Shown here: positions 11,841 to 24,200 of the stretch, one piece after another
Position numbering within the stretch: the stretch's first letter is position 1
How the letters are laid out: each line of letters opens with the position of its first letter
Assembly (NCBI GenBank): GCA_964036195.1
Contig: OZ038457.1
Location: 5,180,635-5,244,634 of the forward strand
DNA from: Sphaerolaimus hirsutus
Lineage: Eukaryota > Nematoda > Chromadorea > Monhysterida > Sphaerolaimidae
DNA length: 64,000 nt
Direction: 5' to 3'
Notes under the pieces: model-generated
Databases searched by the model: none
What the model was told of the DNA's origin: nothing
Seen by the model: only the letters and a program-made list of their open reading frames with translations
Translations under genes and position numbers: made by a program

Positions 11841-12713
11841 AATATACAAAAATATGAAGTAGGGTAGATAGACTAAGCAACACAATAAACAAATATTTTA
11901 TGTGCCTAAATACGCCCATCTGTACAAGCACATTACTGAGACCGATACCACACTTTGTCAAGCGACGAGACAAGTTGAAAGAAAAAACTTGAATAATTTC
12001 GGCTCGTGTCAATTTTCAATCAAAAATGGGTCCGTTATTGTAAAACAAATGTATTGTAAGGTTTTTAGACACATATTTATTCATCTGCTTCGCACAATTT
12101 TGCAGTCTTTTCATCTAAACTTGGCAAAATGTGGAATTGTGTCCAGGTGATCAAAGAAAAATTTCTTGGGTACATGTCAACCGATGTAACAAAAATTAGC
12201 TAGTTACAAAGTAAAAGTTCACAGAACAATAACCTAAGTTAAATTTTTGCAAAATAATGGGAAAAATAGGCAGATTTGTGGATGCATTGGTGCCATAAGC
12301 GTGAAAACTCAAACCGATGGAATACTGGAATTTCAAAAAACATCAAAGTGAATGTCGCACAAATACAGAGAATACCACAACTCAACCAGGAGGTTGAAAA
12401 ATCCAAAAATTATTTTTCAGATTAACATCTAACGAGATTTTTTTAAAGTACCCTATCGTAGACAAACTATTTTACATAAAAAGGAAACCAACAATAATAT
12501 TCACAAGAATCATCTTTCAACCCAATGAAAAAAACACCTCCTAAATAGCCCATAAAAAACTGGACATCCGGGGTGGCCGGGCGGCAGCAAAGACTAGTGA
12601 CAAAGTAAAATACACGGGTAATGTTCAGCCAAAAAACCGTCATCCCCACGCAATGTCGGGCAAAAAACCGTGCCCGACTGCCCAACAACCCGGGAAATCG
12701 GGCAGATTTATAC

Positions 12714-12818
12714 CCAACTGTCGCCGGCGGCCGGCGCGGCGCTGGGAGACTGCATTTTGTTAACGCGCGCGTACGTTTGCTCGCCGCCGCCGCCGTTGTA
12801 CTGCGAGAAATTAACCAT
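12714..12818 (-). CDS. Candidate first coding exon of an unidentified gene
   Basis: A minus-strand ATG in good context (aaaATGG) opens 35 codons rich in G/C at third positions, with four consecutive glycines and the ending AAGDSW, then a gtataa donor in phase 0. A phase-0 acceptor (tttgtcactag) follows about 120 nt downstream. The opposite strand also has an open frame here, ending in a stop at 12852, so the coding strand is not settled. No family was recognised. Confidence 0.3.
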
Positions 12819-14229
12819 TTTTGTCGATCAATTGGTGGAAAAATTAAAGTGAGAAGTTGGAAGGATTGTGTAGGAGTACGGGCAATTTGACTGCACGCTT
12901 TACAATGAAATGCACCATATCCCATCTGAATGCAGGACCAATAGTTAATGTTTTTCATCCCATTACATTGTCCTCACCTCACCATGGGTGAATTTGGTGT
13001 ATAATTTTTCACGTGATTTTTTTTTGCATCTTTTGCTTTTTGCAAAGCGTGCAGTCCGGTCAGTTGTGGGGGCGGAACGATATTAGTTTTCGACATATCC
13101 AAAAAATTTGTTCATTTTGATGGCAACAATCTGTCGATTGTCGATATCAACATCCAATCACCGATAATCAGGTACCAATATTCGAATTAAGTACCGATGT
13201 TTTAAAAACCTTCAATCTGGCTATTCAAAACCATATATTGTTCCGGCCCAAGTTGAGGACAGGAGTGTGATTAAAGGAGGGAGTTATCAGCTAAATGCAA
13301 TAATTGCAAACGCTCAAACAGTAGGCTTTGAATGCTTTTTTTTTACACTTAAATCATGCAGTGCTGCTTTTATACGTTTTTCCCCAAAAAAGAAGAGACA
13401 TTTGCAACGAAATATTTACGTAAATATTTTTATCTTTACTACAGCTCTGAAAAAAAGATTTTTTTAACAAAAAAAGTTGATATGCTACATACAGATTACA
13501 GGGCACCCGAAGTGGCAGGTCATGCACTTTCCATAAAATGTGAATACCTACTCCGCACAGAGTTGTGCACAGCTACAAAATTATGAAAAATAAATGAATC
13601 TACACAGACATCAGTGACCAGTGCTGGATATCATAAAGAAAGATGAATATTGTTATGCAAATTATTTTTTGAAATAAATGTAAACATTGCCTGTCTACAA
13701 TGTAGAAACCCTCGAAAATTCTAAATGAGATACGTTGTTATCACATTGAATGACATGTACAAAAACAAAAGTTAATTTCTAACTAATTTCCATGTCAAAT
13801 CAGTTCACCAATCGATATCCACCACCGAAGTCACCCAAATACCGAGAAGACATGTCTACTTTTAAAAACAAATACACATCTAAAACGTACTCTGCTTTCC
13901 TCATCTCTTCTGCATTAATTTGCAAGCATTCTAAAAATTATTAGTCAACTTTTTTAAGAAAAAAAAAAGAAAAAAACGCACGGTGGCGTGGTGTTGCGGC
14001 TGGCCGCCGCGCGCACTGTACCGCCCGTGTTGCGGCTCCTCTGCGAACATTGGCGCATGTTTTTTGTCGGCGTTCACATGGTTTTGATCGGGCGACAAAA
14101 AGGTTTGAGGTTGAGAAAATTGGTCAAATTACATAATAAAAATATGGTAAAATGTCAATACAAAGAAAATTATTATTTGGGATACAAACGTATGGCCAGT
14201 TTGCGCTCAATGCATCAGAATTCACAATA

Positions 14230-14491
14230 TACCGTATTTCCTCGAAATACCCCCAGAGGGTTTATTTTTCAGAGTGGAAATTTTGAGAGAGAAACGTGAA
14301 AAATGCAACAATAACCACCATTTATAAGTTTTTACAGCCTTATATAAGGATGTAGATGTTATAAATGATGTTCTAACGTAACACAGTAAGTGTTTTGAAC
14401 GTCTGTTATGCATTTCCCGGACCACAAATACGTAGTGCCCATTTTGAGGGGGGGTATTTCGAGGGAGGGGGTATTTCGAGGAAATACGGTA
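14230..14491. mobile_element. CCGTATTTCCTCGAAATACCCC foldback, copy 2
   Basis: Complete inverted ends; near twin of 806-1059 in the same orientation, so probably a recent burst. Confidence 0.82.
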
Positions 14492-14784
14492 GACAAATGA
14501 CAAGTTTTGCAGATGCACTTTTGTCGGCGTCGACAAAAAGTAAACAAGGCTTCTTGTCGGCGCAGGCAAGAGTGTACGTGCAAAAATTGTTATTTGTTGA
14601 TATTTTGAAAAAGTAGCACTAGTGGCGCCTATAACACAATCGGACATAATCTGAAACTGGACTTCAACGGGAAATATAGACTATTCATCGATATTCTCAA
14701 CTTGAACGTTGTCGTGACATCAAACCCGTGTGAACGCCGCTTTATAAAACAAATGACTGCTACCTTGTGGGGTAAATCCCGTCA

Positions 14785-14790
14785 TTTATT
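14785..14790 (-). terminator. Candidate polyadenylation signal of the catenin gene
   Basis: AATAAA on the minus strand, 415 nt downstream of the catenin stop codon. Confidence 0.3.
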
Positions 14791-15204
14791 AGAACCGAGT
14801 TGCGACTACAAATCAAGTTTTAAATATTTAATATAAAAATCAAAAGTATAAAATGAGCAAATAAGACAGAAATGCATAAATATTCTAATACCTATCATAT
14901 GAGCTAGAATGCGGCGACACACACTAAATGGTTGACCGTGAGCGAGCCGTCAACTGAAAAACCTACTTTGGAAACTGTCAAGTATATAGTAATGCAAGCA
15001 AAATATATAGTTACCACTTCCATCCACTACTCTTTGTTGTGTTTAAAAATTACATTCAAATTTCGAATAGGTACGCGTTAATTACGGTAATTCATAATTT
15101 TCAGTTGACCTCTAGCCAACAGTCAACTAGTCTGCGCAGCTCTAACACCATTCCTAAATCCGCTACACATTACAAAAAAACAAACAGCCTAAAACCAAAT
15201 CCAA

Positions 15205-18200
15205 TCACAAACCAGTAACAATATCCGGTCGAATATTAGTTCTGGGCCTTTCCGCACCCTGCGTACTAATGGGTCTATGCAGCGTAGCGGAATCAGGCGG
15301 GTGTCTACCTTGCCCGACGCCCGACGTGCCCGACTGATGTTGGGTAAGTCGCAGTCGGGCAGTTACGAAGTCGGGTTCTGTGTAGCCGGCCCGACGGAAG
15401 GTGTCGTGCAGTTCCCGGTGCTGCCACATGGCGTAGAGAACCTGGGGGGTTTTGGTAGGTGTTTTTTGGTGAGTTGTGGTTTGGTGCCCGTCCCAGACCC
15501 TGAAAAATGTCAAACGTGTTTGCCATTTTACATGACTTTTGACACGTTGCATGACATTTGACATTTTACAGGGTCTGGGATTGTCCCCAGGGGGTAGTGA
15601 AAAGTTCAATGATTTTTGGCGAAAAACTTCAATACAGCTGATCGGAAATTTGCCAGTTTTTGAAATTTCTCACCCCGCTGAATATTTTACAGGGTCACTG
15701 GGATCAGTGGCTAACTCTGAAAGTTGTGAAGTGATACGAAACGTCATAAAAGACAGGCAAAGTTGCATTTAGTTAGTCAAGTGAAAGTAATTTGTTGACG
15801 TAAACTTCCCTACCACAACTTTTATCACCACTTGCCACTTTACAACTTTAGAAAATGGCCTGAACATTTATATCCACTCAAAAAACTACTAAAAACTAAA
15901 CTACGCAATAGGGTTCAAGCGGGACCACTTTATCACGTCGGGACCGGGACCAGAAATTTTTTTTATCATGACCGGGACCAGAAATTTTTCTTGTCGGAAC
16001 CGGGACCAGGGGATCGTACTGGGACCGGAACTGGCATATTTGTTTATCGCGACCGGGACCGGGTGTGGGATGTCAGGACCGGGACCGGTACTGCCTCTGT
16101 CCCGGAATTCTGCCGAACCATCTACTGGGACCGTGGTCCCGTTTGAATATTACTACCCAACCCCCCACTCCAAATCAACGCACATGGGCGGCATATCGCA
16201 TGACTCTAGTAGCATAGACAACTGCCTGCTGCTGCGGCGGCTGGACGTCGGGCGGCGCGGAGGCCACCAGCGGCCGGACGATGTGCATCAAACGCTCCGT
16301 GCCGCCCTTCTCGTGCAGAGACCTGAGGGAAAGTGGGGGGTTGTTAGATGATAAGTTACTGTCAATGGGCTCTACACACACTAGTTCTCGAAGTTTGAGA
16401 GCTCATAAATCAGTTTTAAACATGTTTGAGTTTACTGAAATGAGATATTTCTTAACTCCAGTTGATGGCGCCCACTGCGCATCTAGGCGCTCGCTCAGCG
16501 ATTGATCGATAATCGCTTGCTTATTGCCCATCTACGGGCTCCATAGATGTGCAATGGGTATAGATGGACAGTGGGCAGAATTAGATGCGCGGCGGGACTA
16601 GATGTGCAGTGGGATTATATGTGCACCGAAAAAGGCTAAAAAACCTCCCTTTGCGCACCTTGCAAACTCGACACTACTCCGCACAGTCTCATTGAGACAG
16701 GCGATTACGGCAGATAAAGTGGCGTCGCAGGCGGCGGAGTGCCGGTTGACTGGCTGCCCCACCGCTGGCAGCTTGCCAACTAAATCGGCCATCGCGTATT
16801 TACCTGATTTTGCGTGTGTGGGAGTGTTGATGATTTTTTTGGTTGAGTTGGCGATATTGGCGCTATGGCTATTGGCCAGTATGTAAACAAAAATCCGATT
16901 TTTTGGTATTTTCGAATTTTTATTCCGCCACTAGAAAGAATAACTTTTGAATCTTTAAACATTTTTAGAAAAATTCGAATATTTTATAATTGTTTATGAA
17001 TTTTCTGGTATTTTTTGGTTGATTATCTGAGCATGATCTATTTATATATACACGAAATAGTGATACCGTCTGAACCTCGCAGTGTAGCAGGGTTTCTGGT
17101 GCAAGAACTATATTTAAAAGAATCATTCCCATTTTTTTCTGGCATTATGCCATCAACTAGTGACACACCAATCATTCCCATTTTTTTCTGGCACTATGCC
17201 ATCAACTAGTGACACACCAATCATTCTGAATCATTCCCATTTTTTTCTGGCATTATGCCATCAACGAGTGACACACCAATCATTCTGAATCATTCCATTT
17301 TTTTCTGGCATTATGCCATCAACTAGTGACACACCAATCATTCTGAATCATCCACTATCACCCACCGATGAGATCTCTATTACTGGGGTCGATCGCCAAA
17401 TTCCGCAGCGCAGTGGCCACGGCGGCGCACACTCGCTCGTCGGGCAATCGCAAAAGTTCCACCAGCACCGGCAGACATTTCACTTTGCGCATGGCGCACC
17501 GAAAGTCGATCGAAGGCTGGAAAAACTGAGAAAGATTAATGGAAAAACAGTCGAATTAAGTCGAACCCCGCATACCGAACTTTTATACAATTTACAGTAC
17601 CGTGTCGTTTACCGACCTCCTGCCAAACCTGTGATTAGAGAGATTAGAGAAGAAATCTCTAGAGATTGTATTTTTTAAATACTAGAAAATATCAGAAAAA
17701 TCTTAGTTTTATTTATATGTTCTCCGGGTTTTTACAGATATTTAATTATATTTTATTTATAAGGAGAAAATGAAAAATACCTTATGAATATATTGATATT
17801 TCCTTTGCTTTTTCGCAGAGATTTAATCAATTTTCTTTTTGAGAGATTTTCGGGGAATAAATTAAATAATATTTTCTCAAAATCACCCCTTTTCAACGCT
17901 ACCCAAAATCACTCCCCCCCCAAAAAAACCACCTGCCAATAACACGCGGCCAAATTGTGTATAGTGCCAGCGGTAGCCTCCAACACGGTGCTGTTGCTCG
18001 ACTCGGACAACAGCTTGTAGTAGATCTTGGCCATGTAATCCTGCCACAAGTGCGCCAGTCCCGTGGGCGGCTTGCGCATGTAAAACGGCTGGTTGGCAGG
18101 GTCCGTTGAGGGCGCCGCTTGTTGTTGAGTCTTGTCGCGGTCTTTCGACTTTTTGCCGCCGAAAATCTTGGATTCTGTGGGTATGCGGGCGAGAGTTGAC

Positions 18201-21200
18201 TAAATAGTTGACAATATACCTAAATACTAAATGTTCACAAAATGGCGACTTTTATTTTTAGGGTTGAAGGAATTCCGGTGCGGGAAAAATACAGTAAAAA
18301 TATGGCTTTAGAACCACCTTAGCGCAAAGACAAATGGAAAATACAAAGAAACAATTAACATAAAGAAAAATATTCAAACAAATTTAAGCATACGTCAATA
18401 ATTTTTCGTCCAATTCACCTTCACTTCACAATTTTTATTTCTGTATTTCCCATCTCAAAACAAAAAGCCAAACCTCCCAAACAACCCAGCCCCAATTTTT
18501 ATCAACCCCCTAAACCGACTCGGCTTGGGACTGCCACTGGGCGCGGATTTGGATCTAGACGTCTGCGGTAAAGTCAACTGAGAGTGACTGGGCTTCTGAT
18601 CGTATAGAGGATCGTCCAATTCTTGGCACCTGAATGAGGGGAATTTTGTAAATTTCGGTAAACGTTGAGAAGCTTGAAATCGGCGGTAACCGGTATGGTA
18701 AACCTTGAAAATTGCGGTAACCAGTATGTGGGTAACTTTGAACATTACAGTAAGCGCATGCAAAATATTACGGTCTTGAAAATTACGGTACAAGGTCCGG
18801 TAAGTTTCCCAATACAATACAGCGCACCCAACCCACCTATAGGACACATTCCTCAACACGCAGACCACGTTCTCCACCACGGTGGTGTCCACCTCCCTCC
18901 TCGTGTCCACGGCCACCTGCAAGTAGTGCACCAGCGCGTCCAGACACTGCGCCATGTCGCGTAGCAGTTTGCGAGCCGCGTCTGACGCTGCTGACACGTT
19001 TCTGAGGGGGTGGGGGGGGGGGTGAGGGGATTTTGGGAGGATTTAGGTTTTTAAAAGTTTTTTTTGCCTAGACCGATTTATAGTGTCTGTACCGTATTTC
19101 CTAGAAATACCCGCAGGGGGTTTCATTTTTCAGAGTGGGGGTGTAAATATATTGAGGTTTTAATGTATCAATACATTGAGGGGGTGTTAATTCAAGGGGG
19201 TATTTCGCGGAAATACGTTAAACAGATTATTATGTTTCGACTGGAAGCAAAGATGCGAATAAAATTGAGTTTGCAGCATCGTAGTTTGCAGATAACCGAT
19301 TCTGTCCGAAAAATGTACAGTTTTCTCAACTCCAATCCCACATCCCAGATAAATCCAACACTTTTCATTCTTCATTACCACCCATCCCCCCCCCACAAAA
19401 AACCTCACCTCAAAACACCGGTGCCATTTCTAAACACATTCGTATTATACATCCTTCCATCAGAAGAGGCAGCCGCGGCGGCGGCCACGTTTTGTTGATT
19501 GGCGCCGGGCGTCCAGCCGGAGCCGGGCAGGAGCACCTGCTTCACGATCGACTCGCTGCACTGCTCCAAGATGGGCTGTTTGAGCGCCTGGGGGGATTGG
19601 GGGGGGTTGTGATTTGAGGGCTTTTGGTTGTGGGGAGTGAGTGGTATGTGAAACTAGAGGCATAAACAGGGTATGAGTTCAAACAGGGAAGATTTTATTG
19701 CTGAAGTTTTGACATTTTGCATGATGCTTAACAAATTTGTATGACATTTTACATCACATTTGATAAATTTGTCTGAAATTATACATAACATTCGATAAAA
19801 TTTGAATGAAATTTTACACTTGACACTTTACAGGGTGCGGCGGTACTGGCACCAGAGCGGAGTTCTCGAATCGGGAAATTGGCGGCATTTCGCCCTCGTT
19901 TGAACCCTACTAAATGTAGCTGAAAATGGTTTTGCACGGGCAAATAGTAGGATAGTTGAGTGATGCAAATTAGTAAAGTCGGCAGACGTATCGCCATACA
20001 AACATTTGCGTCAATCTCTCCAGTGGAGAGTGCATGACGGCATTAAGTATTGTGACGCAATATTTTAACGATTGGAATAGATCGGGTCACGTATGAAAAC
20101 TTGGCCCTTATCCCAGTTACCAGTTGCGTATTATACAAATGAGGGTGAAAACTGAAAGTTAGCTAAAAATCGTTAAAATTTGCTTCGCTCTGCCAATTTC
20201 CACCTTCATAATCGCTTTTTTATATACATGGTTATATAGCTATTGTGAGCCTAATTTATTCATATTAATAGAGGATTTCGTAATTTTGGCCAGCTGCCAA
20301 GTTCTCTTCTGTTGGAACGGAGCCAACGAATGAAAAATAAAATAAAAACAAAAACGGTAGTTTGAACGGTAGAACGGTAGTTTGAACGGTCAAATTCTTT
20401 ACGAGCAACGTTGAAAGTGTAGATAACTAGGGCGCAGCACGCACGGACGCAGCGAAACGTCCATTTTTCTTTTAATATGATTTTCTTTTTCAATTTCTAG
20501 CGTCCGCGTGGGACACAAGTTTCGTTGTTCGCTCTATTCACGAGCGGATTCTAACTCTCCGATTTTGTAGGGTGAAATGTCCGCCGACTTTATCTAAACT
20601 ACATGAAAGCAGGTAGAGGCGTATAAAATGAGTCACACTAAAATGTATACACACAGAATCTGGGGGTTCGCCCAATCCCTCCCACTTCCAAACAGACTCA
20701 GCTAAACAAACTAAACAAAAAATAGGAAACTCAAATGACTCACATCGCACGAGCTGAGATTCCACAAAGCACCAGTAATCTCCTCCTTGACTTGCATGTC
20801 GGGAGTTTTGTTCAATAATGAGACTAAACTGGTAATGCCGCCGGCGGCCCTGAAAACAACACAGTTGAAAATATTATTTTCTGAAATGAAAACGTTTATA
20901 TAAAAATTACACACACCTGATGGCGTGTTTATTTTCGTCATTATCGCGTCCGAAAGATAAATTTCTGAGACAGCCGCAGGCGTTTTTCTGAATCTCGGGA
21001 ACCTCGGAATTGAGCATGTCCAAAAGTCGGGGAATTCCGCCGAGCTCCCTGCAAATATTTAGATTTGTTTCATTAAATTGATAAATAGTAAAAATAGAAA
21101 AAAAAACTCTAAAAAATAAAAAAAAAAGTAAAAACCAACCTAGTTCTTCTCTTCATTTCATTGTCGTTGTAGGTGAGGTGCTGCAAATATCCAGCAGCGT

Positions 21201-21272
21201 TCATTCTTATCAAATTGTTCGGACTCGACAGGTACTCGAGCACCTCGGGCAGCGTGGGGTCGCGCCAATGCA
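15205..21272 (-). CDS. jac-1: Catenin gene, exons 17-27 encoding the armadillo-repeat domain and C-terminus
   Basis: [14 protein letters not shown] opens repeat 1, as in p120. Diagnostic stretches follow: [97 protein letters not shown]. All align with vertebrate p120/ARVCF/delta-catenin. A basic loop ([13 protein letters not shown], about residue 1190) sits where p120 has its Lys-rich insert. The last helix [11 protein letters not shown] matches p120 VLQTIWGYKEL. The tail is 65 residues ending DIVTGL. No PDZ ligand of the delta-catenin type (DSWV) is seen at the C-terminus. Confidence 0.93.
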
Positions 21273-24200
21273 CTGCGACGCAATTTATTTTTGGTACTAC
21301 TAAACTAATACCATGTGGGATTGAAATTAAAACTGAATTTTTGTAGTCCATGTGCATGAATATATTAATTCCAAATGCTTTTAATCCGTTTACATTTAAT
21401 TCAGCACAGCTGGCGCGCGATGATGAATGAATGATGGAGAATTGATGAATGTACATTGGCGGCCCACACACTAGTTGACACACGTGTGTCAACTGGTCTG
21501 TAGGGTTCAAACGATATATCGTATCGAATATCGAATATCGGATATCGACCATTTTTTAATATCGAATATCGAATATCGATATCGAAAATTTTGAAAAAAT
21601 ATCGAATATCGAATATCGATATCGAAAAGTTTGAAAAAATATCGAATATCGATATCGAATATCGACCATACGTTTGATATATCGAACCTGTATAATGTCC
21701 TTAATTAAGTTATTATTTTTGTTTTGAGATATTTGTGATTAATTTGATTTGCTTATAGTATCTAAGTTGATGAGTAAAAGTAAAGTACTTAATGTCGTCT
21801 TTGTTGGAGTGCTTACTCCACATCTCTTGTATTTGGCTTGGCCACATATTTACCTACTGAACTACCTACCTCAAATTTGAAGCCAGAAAATGCTGATATG
21901 CTGCTTTTTTGCAACATGCCCTTAATCAATTGGGTTATAAGTATGAATTGTAATATCTACCAATTTTTGTTTGTCTGATACAATTTGATTCGTCATGTTT
22001 TTTCTTCAATTTTCTCATTCTGACCATTGTAAACCTTGTTAAAATCAATTGTACTTTTCAGTAAAGAGATAATCAACCATGTTTGCAACCATATGAAAAT
22101 ACAATATGCTGCTTAAAATATGCCTTGCTATACCAAAAGCTAAATATCGAATATCGAAAATATCGAAATATCGATATCGAATATCGACCATTTTTTAGTA
22201 TCGAATATCGAATATCGATATCGAGGGTCCATATCGTATCGAATATCGATATCGAAAATTTTGAAAAAATATCGAATATCGAATATCGATATCGAAAATT
22301 TTGAAAAAATATCGAATATCGAATATCGATATCGAAAAGTGATATCGTTTGAACCCTACTGGTCTGTGTCAACTCAGATTTCGGCGTGTTACAGAGTGAT
22401 CTTCCAATGCACTGTCTGTAATATTTGTTTTTCAACATTGCCAAAATCCGGGTTGACAGACCGGTTGACCCAGTGTACGGGCCGCCATTGGGGTAGGATA
22501 AACGGCACACCAGTAAACGACGGTTCGATCAACGTAAACAATCGGAAACCAGCCACACTACCGTAACTCCATCAAATTCCGGTAAGCCCACTTCCGGTAC
22601 GGTACCCCCCCCCCCCACCAACCCCCCTCAACTGGCGCAAAGGGCGGCCTGTGTATGGGCGGGGGGCTGTCGTCTCTGTCGGGCAGCGGCGGCGACTCCC
22701 TGGTGCGGGCCAACTCTTCCTGCAGCCCGCCCGCCGGCCCCGCCCCGCCGTAGTTGTAGGGCCCGTCTGGGGGGGGGAATTGATGGTAGGGTTTGTGACA
22801 GGGTAATGTGAAAGGATGAAGGGATTTATTCTTCTCGAAGTGTAGGGGCCCTAAAATGTGAGGGCGCTTTTTTAATACTCATTTTCCAATGTTGCCGGCT
22901 CCAATCAGGTTAAATTTTCTAGTTTAACGGGGGTAAATACAACATGTGAACAAACCCTCATCGGGCGACTTGCTCAATTGGCCATTTGCCAAGTTTGGAT
23001 GGCGCTGCGGCGGCGCCACGGCCGACTGCATGTCAGGCTGATCGACTGCAGTTGATGAGCAGGCTGAAAAAATGTTGAGTGGTTGTGAGAGTAAAAATCT
23101 TGCGGATTTGGCTGATTTTAAATTGAATATGAAATAAGTGGCGACTAGCGAGTTATTAAAAAAAAATTGAAACGGTCCGAGTGAAAAAAAAGATTTTTTA
23201 ATACACAGCGCCAGATTACGGAAGGCTGTTAGCCCAGTGACGGCGGCAAATGTCAAAGTGATAAGTAACAAAAACAGAATATTTACATTCGTTACGAATG
23301 ACACACCCACACACACACATTGCTTCTACATAGGGTTACAAAAAACTACCCATTTATATACTCAGCAGTATAAATAATTATGATGATTCAATTACACAAG
23401 AACTAAATAGAAACACTATTAACAGGCAGTGCAGCCGCTGTAATCACAGAATGATATTTATATTTGAACACACAAGGTATGACACATCGGAAATTCCAAT
23501 GATATTACATCATCGCATGCCATTCAATGTTTACTCACTGTGGGGCGGATAAACTTTTAACTATCACTGGGGCTGCATGCCAATGGCCGCGCGACAGTAG
23601 AGACAATACTTTTGTTTTGTACGTGTCTGCGATGCAACTTTCCATTGGCACAAACAATACGCACACGTGCGTGCATATTTTATATACCAATATTATACTA
23701 CTTGCATAGTAAATTGTTAATAAGTTGTATCTAAACTTGATAACAGTTTGTGGTTTCTTTAAGCAAAAGTAAAAATAAGCAATTTTCAGAGAAAATTGGG
23801 CAAAATTTCTCAAAAATCGCTCCAGATAAATGCATAGCTGGCAAGGGTTCAGTATGGGGGGGGGGGGGTAACCCCCCACCACACCCGCCAGCTATCATCT
23901 ATCCTGGAGGCCGCTCAGCTATCTATCTATCCCAGAGGCAAATTTTTTGGCTACTATCACTACCCCCCCCCCCCCCCCTCCCCAATCGTCCAACTATCTA
24001 TCTGGAGCTATTTTTGAGAAATTTTACCCCGATATTCAATCAAAATCGCTTTTTTTCATAACTTTTTATAGTTGTTCACCTTCAAAATCGCTAGTTCGTG
24101 TGTTTATTGCCTATTTTCAGCTATTTTGTGCACTATATATGTTTATATACCTATTTTGAGCTGATTTTCACACACTTTTAGCGATTTTTCTCTATTTTCT

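Larger units (their letters stand above)
11519..15204. other. Intergenic region between convergent gene ends
   Basis: Contains the 3' flanks of the DB gene (+) and the catenin gene (-), AT-rich unique sequence, a GC-rich island with a candidate exon (12690-12818), a small GC-rich patch at 13980-14070, and one complete CCGTATTTCC element (14230-14491). The strongest catenin AATAAA candidate on the minus strand is at 14785-14790. Confidence 0.5.

Noticed and set aside
15908-16145. GGGACCGGGACC-rich stretch considered as coding repeats
   Set aside because: It has TAGGGTTCAAGCGGGACC and GGTCCCGTTTGAA ends, so it is a foldback or hAT-like remnant in a catenin intron.
17133-17348. Regular repeats considered as a CRISPR-like array
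   Set aside because: Units are directly adjacent without unique spacers, in an intron of a eukaryotic gene; a plain tandem duplication.
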